From Clostridia bacterium (GTDB taxonomy: Bacteria > Bacillota > Clostridia > Oscillospirales > Acutalibacteraceae), in NCBI GenBank assembly GCA_017624735.1, contig JAGAMK010000034.1:1-64000 (forward strand): a stretch of DNA of 64,000 nucleotides. The letters run 5' to 3'. A model generated the notes under the pieces. The model did no database searches. It was given only the letters and a program-made list of their open reading frames with translations, and was not told where the DNA came from. Below are positions 53,927 through 61,691 of the stretch, piece after piece; position 1 is the stretch's first letter, and every line of letters begins with the position of its first letter. A program made the translations under genes and the position numbers.

Positions 53927-55819
53927 TTATGCCAATTCTAACCAAAGATTTTCTAATTTCTCAAGTTGCTCTTCTTTAACTTTAATTTCTTCAAGTATTT
54001 CAGAAAGTCGGGCATAATCACTTGAAACATCAGGCTCTTCAATAAGTTGTTTCAACTCATCAACTTCACTTTGAAGATTTTCCATTTCTTTTTCTGTGTT
54101 CATAAGCTTTGCACGACGTTTTCTGTCCTGTGCTTTGTTTTTTCTTGATTCATCATATTGTACTGCGACATCACTCTTCTCAACGGGTTTTGTCGTTTTT
54201 TCTTTTATTTCAACTTGAACATGTTCTTTGTAATAATCGTAATTACCTTTGTAAATGATAATCTCATCAGGTTTCATTTCGATTATTTTATCCGGTACAG
54301 AGTTAAGCAGGTATCTGTCGTGAGATACCATAATAATTGTACCTTCATATTGACTCAAAGCAATGTCGAGTGCTTCTTTTGCCTTGTAATCAAGGTGGTT
54401 TGTAGGCTCGTCAAGAACCAGTACATTAGAACGTTCAAATACAATTATGCAAAGTGCAACTTTTGCTCGGTTTGCACCACTCATTTCACGGATTCGTTTG
54501 AAAACATCTTCGTCTTCTATAAGGAATCGTGCAAGCATACTACGTATTTCATATTCAGTTTTTGTTGGGAATTTGCGATGAACTGCTTCAAGAACAGTCA
54601 TATTAAGGTCAAGAGAAGAAAGTTCCTGGTCAAAATATGAGATTTTAACATTTCCGCCCCAACGCACAACACCTTCGGAAGGGATTTTTTTGAGAATTGC
54701 TTTAAGAAGTGAAGATTTGCCAACACCATTTTTACCAACAAACGCTACTTTTTCTCCACGTGAAATTTCTAAATTAAAATTATTGAAAAGAACTTTCTTA
54801 CTTTCACCTTTGCCAACACTTACTTTTAAATCACGACATTCAAGAATTGTCTTGTGTGGCTCAATATCAAATGGGAATGAGATGTGTAAGTCCTTAACTT
54901 GTGGATTTGGTTTGGCTTGAAGTTCCATTTTTTCAAGTGCTTTAACACGTGAACCAACACTGTTGATACTGCTTGATTTTGCAAGATTTCTTCTTACGTA
55001 ATCTCGTAAATCTTCAAGTTCTTTTTGTTGCTTTTCAAATTCCTTTGTAAGTGTTTTGATTCGTTCATCTTTTTGCTTAAGGAATGATGAATATCCACCT
55101 TTATATCTTACTAACTCGCCATTTTCAATTTCACAAATATCGGATGCAACAGCATTTAGAAAGTATCTGTCATGGGATACTATAATCACAGCACCTTTAT
55201 ATATTGAAAGATAATTTTCAAGCCAGTTAAGCATAGAAAAGTCAAGATGGTTAGTAGGCTCGTCAAGGATAAGTAAATTCGGATTTTCAACAAGTATTTT
55301 TGCAAGTGCAAATCTTGTTTTTTCACCACCTGAAAGCACTGAAACAGGTGTGCTCATATCAAAATTTCCAAATCCCATACCATTAAGAACTGTGTTAATT
55401 CTTACTTCGGCATTATAGCCGTCTACTGCATTATAAATATTAGTTAATCGTTCATATTCAGCAGAGAGTTTTTCATATTCCGATTCACTTGCTTGTGACA
55501 TTTGCTTTGAAATGATTTCAAGTTGTGCTCGTGTATCAAAAACAAGCTGTAATGCGTTTTCAATTTCTTTTTGCAAACTGTTGAATGTGTTCAAAGCTTC
55601 ATTCTGTTTTAAATAACCAATACGTAAATTCTGACTTAAAGAAATAACACCATCATCACATTCCATATTACCTGAAATAATATTAAGAAGAGTCGTTTTG
55701 CCGACTCCGTTAATTCCTAAAAGTCCAATACGGTCATTATCGTTAACAGATAATGAAACATTCTTTAAAACTGATTTGTCAAGAAAAGTTTTGGATACAT
55801 TACTTAATGAAATAAGCAT
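53927..55819 (-). CDS. ABC-F family ATPase
   Basis: A 630-residue protein with two ATPase domains and no membrane segments, the ABC-F plan of ribosome-acting translation factors. NBD1 has GINGVGKTT, LSGGEKTRFALAKIL and LLILDEPTNHLD. A charged linker (~240-300) follows. NBD2 has GKNGVGKSS and VLVLDEPTNHLD, but its signature reads MSGANRAKVAL instead of LSGGE. A C-terminal coiled coil closes the protein. The role could be translation quality control or antibiotic protection; it cannot be decided here. The weak ribosome site AGGAAGG lies 12 bases before the ATG. Confidence 0.9.
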   Translation of the reverse strand: MLISLSNVSKTFLDKSVLKNVSLSVNDNDRIGLLGINGVGKTTLLNIISGNMECDDGVISLSQNLRIGYLKQNEALNTFNSLQKEIENALQLVFDTRAQLEIISKQMSQASESEYEKLSAEYERLTNIYNAVDGYNAEVRINTVLNGMGFGNFDMSTPVSVLSGGEKTRFALAKILVENPNLLILDEPTNHLDFSMLNWLENYLSIYKGAVIIVSHDRYFLNAVASDICEIENGELVRYKGGYSSFLKQKDERIKTLTKEFEKQQKELEDLRDYVRRNLAKSSSINSVGSRVKALEKMELQAKPNPQVKDLHISFPFDIEPHKTILECRDLKVSVGKGESKKVLFNNFNLEISRGEKVAFVGKNGVGKSSLLKAILKKIPSEGVVRWGGNVKISYFDQELSSLDLNMTVLEAVHRKFPTKTEYEIRSMLARFLIEDEDVFKRIREMSGANRAKVALCIIVFERSNVLVLDEPTNHLDYKAKEALDIALSQYEGTIIMVSHDRYLLNSVPDKIIEMKPDEIIIYKGNYDYYKEHVQVEIKEKTTKPVEKSDVAVQYDESRKNKAQDRKRRAKLMNTEKEMENLQSEVDELKQLIEEPDVSSDYARLSEILEEIKVKEEQLEKLENLWLELA

Positions 55820-55898
55820 TTTTTGGAGTAACCTTCCTAAAATTTTAAATATTTATATCATTATACATTATTTAAAAAAAATTAAAAGATTTTTTACG

Positions 55899-55942
55899 TA
55901 ACAATTTTCTATGTATTTGAATTTTTTACAATAAAATTGTTA
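55899..55942 (+). promoter_or_regulatory. Inverted repeat upstream of the sugar importer operon
   Basis: TAACAATTTT and AAAATTGTTA are perfect 10-bp inverted repeats 24 bases apart, about 55-100 bases before the first gene. It is a candidate operator or looped RNA; no clear promoter box can be assigned. Confidence 0.45.
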
Positions 55943-55996
55943 AAAATAAGAAAAGATTAATCCAATAATGATTAGTTGAAAATTAGGAGGTCAAGT

Positions 55997-57340
55997 ATGA
56001 AAAAAATATTATCCATTATACTGTCGTTATCTTTTGTTGTTAGCATTTTTGCTTCTTGTAACATAAACAACACAAACAATGATACTACACAAAAGGTTAC
56101 AACTATCAGATATTTAAATTTTAAACCTGAGGTTGCAAATGTTTACGAAGATATCGCAAAGGCATACGAAAAAGAAACAGGAGTTAAACTTGTTGTAGAA
56201 ACTGCTGCAAGTGGTAACTATGAGCAGACCCTTACAGCTAAAATGGGCACGAAAGAAGCTCCAACATTATTCCAAATTAACGGACCAAAAGGATATGCTA
56301 ACTGGAAAAACTACTGTGCTGATTTGTCAAATACTGAACTTTATAAACATTTAACAGATAAATCGTTGGCAGTTACTTCAAACGGAAAAGTTTATGGTAT
56401 TCCATATGTTGTAGAGGGATATGGAATAATCTATAACAAAGAAATTACTGATAAATACTTTGCATTATCCGATAAGTCAACAGATTTAAAATCAATGGAT
56501 GATGTTAAAAGCTTTGATGCATTAAAAGCACTTGTTGAGGATATGCAAAAAAATGCAAATAAGTTAGGTATAAAAGGTGTCTTTGCTTCAACGTCGTTAA
56601 AAACAGGTGAGGATTGGCGTTGGAATACTCATCTTGCAAATATTCCTGTTTATTACGAGTTTAAAGATAATAATGTTGATTTATCAGGAGACAAAACAAA
56701 AACAATTGAGTTTAAATATTCAGAAAATTTCAAAAACATCTTTGATTTATATATTAACAACTCTGTTACAGATAAAAAGGTTCTTGGCTCAAAAATTGTT
56801 GATGATTCCATGGCAGAATTTTCACTTGGTCAATGTGCGATGGTACAGAATGGTAACTGGGCATGGAACCAGATAAAAAACGTAAAGGGTAATGTTGTAA
56901 AAGAGGAAAACATTAAATATCTTCCAATTTACATGGGTGTTAACGGTGAAGAAAACCAAGGACTTTGCGTTGGAACAGAAAATTTCTTTGCAATAAATGC
57001 AAAAGCGAGTGAAGCAGAGCGAAAAGCAACAGAAGATTTTATATACTGGTTATTCTCAAGCAAAACAGGAAAAGATTTCGTTATAAATGAATTGGACTTA
57101 ATTGCACCATTTGATACTTTCACTGAGAATGAAAAGCCAAAAGACCCTCTTGCAAAAGAGGTAATCAATTGGATGAATAGAGAAAATATAAACACAATTC
57201 CATGGAATTTTACTGTTTTTCCAAGTGTAACATTTAAAAATGATTTTGGTTCGGCGTTACTTCAATATTCACAAGGCACAAAAAACTGGAATAATGTTAA
57301 ATCGGTTTTTGTTCAGAAATGGAAATCTGAAAGTTTATAA
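55997..57340 (+). CDS. Sugar ABC transporter substrate-binding lipoprotein
   Basis: A 447-residue family 1 extracellular solute-binding protein. The lipobox is SIFASC after a hydrophobic signal. The mature part (IRYLNFKPEVANVYEDIAKAYEKETGVKLVVET, GIPYVVEGYGIIYNKE) has the MalE/SBP_bac_1 pattern. The context of malQ and glgP makes maltodextrins the likely ligand. The ATG at 55997 follows AGGAGG. First gene of the operon. Confidence 0.9.
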   Translation: MKKILSIILSLSFVVSIFASCNINNTNNDTTQKVTTIRYLNFKPEVANVYEDIAKAYEKETGVKLVVETAASGNYEQTLTAKMGTKEAPTLFQINGPKGYANWKNYCADLSNTELYKHLTDKSLAVTSNGKVYGIPYVVEGYGIIYNKEITDKYFALSDKSTDLKSMDDVKSFDALKALVEDMQKNANKLGIKGVFASTSLKTGEDWRWNTHLANIPVYYEFKDNNVDLSGDKTKTIEFKYSENFKNIFDLYINNSVTDKKVLGSKIVDDSMAEFSLGQCAMVQNGNWAWNQIKNVKGNVVKEENIKYLPIYMGVNGEENQGLCVGTENFFAINAKASEAERKATEDFIYWLFSSKTGKDFVINELDLIAPFDTFTENEKPKDPLAKEVINWMNRENINTIPWNFTVFPSVTFKNDFGSALLQYSQGTKNWNNVKSVFVQKWKSESL

Positions 57341-57364
57341 TATTTTTTAAAGGGGAGATAAGTA

Positions 57365-58210
57365 ATGGAAAAGAATATAAAAAAGTATTTTCCGGCTTTC
57401 GTTTTGCCTACTTTTATATCTTTCACAGTTGTTTTCCTTATTCCATTTTTTATGGGAATTTATCTTTCCTTTACTGAATTTACAACAGTTGAAAGTGCAA
57501 CCTGGATAGGCTTTGAAAACTATATAAGAGCATTTACCAAGGATGAAAACTTTTTAAATGCTCTTTGGTTTACTATTAAATTTACAGTAGTTTCAGTTAT
57601 TACAATAAATATTTTTGCATTTTCACTTGCATTGCTTTTAACCAAAGCATTAAAAGGCACAACATTTTTTAGAACAGTGTTTTTTATGCCAAATCTGATT
57701 GGTGGTATAGTTTTAGGATATATTTGGAATTTGCTTATAAATGCGATTTTAGGTGTTTTTGGTTTTGATATAACTTATGATGCAGATTATGGGTTTTGGG
57801 GACTTGTTTTTCTTTTGAATTGGCAGTTAATTGGATATATGATGGTAATCTATATTGCAGGGTTACAGAATGTTCCAAGAGATTTGAAGGAAGCAGCAAA
57901 AATAGATGGTGCGTCATCATTTTCAATATTAAGAAATATTACAATTCCTATGGTTATGCCTTCGGTTACAATCTGTTTGTTCTTAACACTTACAAATTCA
58001 TTTAAGCTTTTTGACCAAAATCTCGCTCTAACAGGTGGTGCTCCTGCAAGAGAAACATCAATGCTTGCTCTCGATATTTATAACACATTTTACGGTCGTA
58101 TCGGTTGGCAAGGTGTAGGTCAGGCAAAAGCAGTTGTATTTTTCCTAATAGTTGCAATTATTGCCTTTGTACAGTTGAAAATAACAGGCAGAAAAGAGGT
58201 TGAAAGCTAA
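57365..58210 (+). CDS. Sugar ABC transporter permease (MalF-like)
   Basis: A 281-residue permease with six membrane helices. The EAA loop reads LKEAAKIDGASSFSILRNITIPMVMPS. An N-terminal basic segment (KNIKKYFP) precedes the first helix. Its stop overlaps the next permease start by one base, a typical heterodimer arrangement. Confidence 0.92.
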   Translation: MEKNIKKYFPAFVLPTFISFTVVFLIPFFMGIYLSFTEFTTVESATWIGFENYIRAFTKDENFLNALWFTIKFTVVSVITINIFAFSLALLLTKALKGTTFFRTVFFMPNLIGGIVLGYIWNLLINAILGVFGFDITYDADYGFWGLVFLLNWQLIGYMMVIYIAGLQNVPRDLKEAAKIDGASSFSILRNITIPMVMPSVTICLFLTLTNSFKLFDQNLALTGGAPARETSMLALDIYNTFYGRIGWQGVGQAKAVVFFLIVAIIAFVQLKITGRKEVES

Positions 58211-59049
58211 TGAACGAACGTAAAAGGTTATCAAACACATTTTCATTTTCATTTCTTTTACTTCTTTCTGTCGTTTTTCTTTTTCCATTATATCTTGTAG
58301 TAATAAATTCTTTTAAATCAAAGTTTAACATTATTAGTGAACCATTTGATTTTCCAAATGAAAATACTTTTGTAGGTCTTGAAAATTATATCAATGGAAT
58401 TAATTCATCAGGAATAGTTGGTGCTTTCATAAGAACAGCAATTATTACAATCGGGTCGGTTTTAGCTATTGTTGTATTTACATCAATGACCGCATGGTAT
58501 ATTACAAGAGTTAAAAGTAAGGTTAATAAAATCATATATTACTTGTTTCTTTTTAGTATGATTGTACCTTTTCAGATGGTTATGTTTACTATGACGGACG
58601 TTTGTTATAGATTAGGTTTAAACTCGGTGTTAGGTATAATTCCCGTGTATTTAGGTTTTGGCTCGGGTTTATCAGTTTTTATGTTCAGTGGATTTGTAAA
58701 AAGTCTACCACGTGAAATTGAAGAGGCTGCAATGATAGATGGATGCAGTCCAATTAAGACGTTTTTCTATGTTGTATTTCCTATTTTAAAACCAACTGCA
58801 ATAACCGTTGCAATTCTTAATGCTATGTGGATTTGGAACGACTTTCTTTTACCATATCTTTTGTTGGGTTCAGCCGATAAAACATTATCTGTTGCAATTC
58901 AGTTAACAATGCAAGGCGCCTATGGGGCAATTGACTGGGGTGGCTTTATGTCAATGCTTGTTTTAGCAATTATCCCAATAGTTATTTTCTATTTATTGTG
59001 TCAAAAGTATATTATAAAAGGCGTCATTGACGGCGCAGTGAAAGGTTAA
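58210..59049 (+). CDS. Sugar ABC transporter permease (MalG-like)
   Basis: A 279-residue permease, the second half of the channel. The EAA loop is IEEAAMIDGCSPIKTFFYVVFPILKPT and the protein ends in QKYIIKGVIDGAVKG, as in MalG-type subunits. It begins in the TAATG overlap with the preceding permease and is followed by the ATPase gene. Confidence 0.92.
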   Translation: MNERKRLSNTFSFSFLLLLSVVFLFPLYLVVINSFKSKFNIISEPFDFPNENTFVGLENYINGINSSGIVGAFIRTAIITIGSVLAIVVFTSMTAWYITRVKSKVNKIIYYLFLFSMIVPFQMVMFTMTDVCYRLGLNSVLGIIPVYLGFGSGLSVFMFSGFVKSLPREIEEAAMIDGCSPIKTFFYVVFPILKPTAITVAILNAMWIWNDFLLPYLLLGSADKTLSVAIQLTMQGAYGAIDWGGFMSMLVLAIIPIVIFYLLCQKYIIKGVIDGAVKG

Positions 59050-59058
59050 GGTGATTTA

Positions 59059-60156
59059 GTGGCATCTATAACACTGAATAATATAAAAAAGACGTATGAA
59101 GACGGTGTAACTGTCATAGAGAATCTTAACCTTGAAATTAAAGATAAAGAGTTTATTATTCTTGTTGGACCATCAGGGTGTGGTAAATCCACTACTCTTA
59201 GGATGATTGCAGGACTTGAAGAAATTTCAGATGGCGAACTGAAAATAGGGGATAAGATAGTTAATAATGTGTCTCCAAAAGATAGGGATATTGCTATGGT
59301 ATTTCAAAGTTATGCACTATATCCTCATATGTCCGTTTATAAAAATATGGCTTTTGGTTTAAAAAATAGAAAAGTACCAAAAGAAGAAATAGATAAAAAA
59401 GTAATGGCAGCGGCAAAGATGCTTGATATAGAGAGTTATCTTAATCGAAAACCACGTGCATTATCAGGTGGTCAACGACAAAGAGTAGCACTTGGCAGGG
59501 CTATGGTTAGAGAGCCATCGGTGTTTCTTTTAGATGAACCATTATCTAATCTTGATGCAAAACTTCGAACAGAAATGAGAAGTCGTATTTCAATGCTTCA
59601 TAAACAACTTGGTACAACATTCGTTTACGTAACACATGACCAGACAGAAGCGATGACAATGGGTGACCGAATTGTTGTAATGAAAGACGGAGTTGTACAA
59701 CAATTTGATACCCCACAAATGCTTTACAACCATCCCAAAAATATGTTTGTTGCTGGGTTTATCGGCTCACCACAAATGAATTTTATTGACTGTATGGTAA
59801 AAAGGAAAGGAGAAAACTACTTTCTTTCTTTTGGTAATTATGAAATTGTTCTGCCGAACAGAATGAATGACTATCTTGTAATGTATGATAATAAAGAAGT
59901 AGTTTTTGGGGTAAGACCTGAAGATTTATCAATAGTGAAAGGTAAGGATGAGGTTAATTCATTTGATTTATATGTTGATATTGCAGAAATGACTGGTGCA
60001 GACTACTATTTATATGGAACATTTAATGATAAAAAAATAATTGCAAATGTACCTTCAAACAACAATATTAAGAGCGATAAAAAATATAAATTCAAAATTG
60101 ATATTGACAGAATTCATATCTTTGATAAAATCAATGAAAGACTTATATGTGATTGA
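59059..60156 (+). CDS. Sugar ABC transporter ATPase (MsmX/UgpC-like)
   Basis: A 365-residue ATPase. It has GPSGCGKSTTLRMIAGLE, VFQSYALYPHMSV, LSGGQRQRVALGRAMV, LLDEPLSNLDAKLR and VTHDQTEAMTMGDR, and a C-terminal TOBE/OB regulatory domain (~235-360), as in MalK/MsmX. It starts at GTG 59059 with AAGGTGA upstream. Having an ATPase in the operon, rather than a shared MsmX elsewhere, is notable but common in Clostridia. Confidence 0.93.
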   Translation: MASITLNNIKKTYEDGVTVIENLNLEIKDKEFIILVGPSGCGKSTTLRMIAGLEEISDGELKIGDKIVNNVSPKDRDIAMVFQSYALYPHMSVYKNMAFGLKNRKVPKEEIDKKVMAAAKMLDIESYLNRKPRALSGGQRQRVALGRAMVREPSVFLLDEPLSNLDAKLRTEMRSRISMLHKQLGTTFVYVTHDQTEAMTMGDRIVVMKDGVVQQFDTPQMLYNHPKNMFVAGFIGSPQMNFIDCMVKRKGENYFLSFGNYEIVLPNRMNDYLVMYDNKEVVFGVRPEDLSIVKGKDEVNSFDLYVDIAEMTGADYYLYGTFNDKKIIANVPSNNNIKSDKKYKFKIDIDRIHIFDKINERLICD

Positions 60157-60197
60157 CTTTTTCTTTCAAAAATTATATAGTTTTGTCAGGTGATTTT

Positions 60198-61691
60198 ATG
60201 AGAACAAGTGGTGTATTAATGCACATATCCTCTTTGCCGGGAGAAACTGGAATTGGTACTTTAGGCAAAGAAGCATACAGATTTGTTGATTTTCTTAAAA
60301 ATAGTGGTCAAACTTATTGGCAGGTTTTGCCTTTGTGTCCTACAAGTTATGGTGATTCACCATATCAATCTTTTTCAACTTTCGCAGGAAATCCATATTT
60401 TATTGATTTTGATTTGCTTTTTGATAAAGGTCTTTTACAAAAAGAGGATTATGTTAATATTGATTGGGGCAAAAATTCTGAAAGGATTGATTTTGAAAAG
60501 CTTTTTGATAATAGATTTACAGTATTAAAAAAGGCTTTTAATAATTATATACCTGACGATAAATACAATGCATTTTGTGAGAAAAATGCTTTTTGGCTTG
60601 AAGATTTTGCATTATATATGGCTTTGAAAGACCAAAATAATGGAAAACCGTGGGATACATGGAATAAAGATTTCAAGTTAAGAAAAAAAGATACAATAAA
60701 CAAAGTAAAAAATGACCTTACAAGTGAAATAGAATTCTACAAAACCATTCAGTTTTTCTTTTTTGAACAGTGGTTCGAGTTGAAGAAATATGCAAATGAA
60801 AACGATATAAAAATTATTGGTGATATTCCTATTTATGTTGCTGGGGATAGTGCAGATGTATGGGCGAATCCTAAACAATTTTTGCTTGATGATGATTGTA
60901 ACCCCATTGAGGTTGCTGGTTGTCCGCCTGATGCGTTTTCTGATGAAGGTCAGTTATGGGGTAATCCTTTATATAATTGGGATTATATGAAAAAAGATAG
61001 ATATTCTTGGTGGAAAAAACGTATTGAACATCTTTGCAATATGTGTGATGTTATCCGTATTGACCATTTCAGAGGATTTGAGTCTTATTACTGTATTCCT
61101 GCTGATTCAAAAACAGCAAAAATAGGTGTGTGGCGAAAAGGCCCCGGAATTGATTTTTTTCGTGAAATAGAGAAAGATTTAGGAAAAAAAGAAATCATTG
61201 CGGAAGATTTAGGTTTTCTTACTCCTGCTGTAAAAAGAATGCTTAAACAAAGTAAATATCCAGGTATGAAAGTTCTTCAATTTGCGTTTGATACAGATGA
61301 GGAAAATGATTATCTTCTTCATAATTTCACTAAGAATTCAATTGCTTATGCAGGGACTCATGATAATGACACAGTTATTGGTTATATGACTAAAACTGCA
61401 CCGAGAATGACTCGCAAAAGAGCGAAAGATTATCTCCGTCTTACCCGAAAAGAAGGTTATAACTGGGGTTTTATGAAAGCAGTTTGGTCAAGTAATTCTG
61501 ACACAGCCATCGTTACCATGCAAGACCTTTTAGGACTCTCAAATGAGGCGAGAATGAATTATCCGTCAACTGTAAAAGGCAATTGGCAATGGCGAGCAAA
61601 ATCCGATTATATTACGGATGAACTTATAGAAAAACTTAGATATTATACAGGTTTGTATCAAAGAATACCTACAAAGAAAAGAGTAAAGTAA
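60198..61691 (+). CDS. malQ: 4-alpha-glucanotransferase (GH77)
   Basis: Transfers alpha-1,4-glucan segments between maltodextrins, feeding phosphorylase; 497 residues. Motifs are SSLPGETGIGTLG, YWQVLPLCPTSYGDSPYQSFS, the nucleophile in VIRIDHFRGFE, the acid/base EDLGFLTP, and GTHDNDT. The ATG at 60198 has AGGTGA upstream; the earlier start at 60153 overlaps the ATPase. glgP follows with no gap. Confidence 0.95.
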   Translation: MRTSGVLMHISSLPGETGIGTLGKEAYRFVDFLKNSGQTYWQVLPLCPTSYGDSPYQSFSTFAGNPYFIDFDLLFDKGLLQKEDYVNIDWGKNSERIDFEKLFDNRFTVLKKAFNNYIPDDKYNAFCEKNAFWLEDFALYMALKDQNNGKPWDTWNKDFKLRKKDTINKVKNDLTSEIEFYKTIQFFFFEQWFELKKYANENDIKIIGDIPIYVAGDSADVWANPKQFLLDDDCNPIEVAGCPPDAFSDEGQLWGNPLYNWDYMKKDRYSWWKKRIEHLCNMCDVIRIDHFRGFESYYCIPADSKTAKIGVWRKGPGIDFFREIEKDLGKKEIIAEDLGFLTPAVKRMLKQSKYPGMKVLQFAFDTDEENDYLLHNFTKNSIAYAGTHDNDTVIGYMTKTAPRMTRKRAKDYLRLTRKEGYNWGFMKAVWSSNSDTAIVTMQDLLGLSNEARMNYPSTVKGNWQWRAKSDYITDELIEKLRYYTGLYQRIPTKKRVK

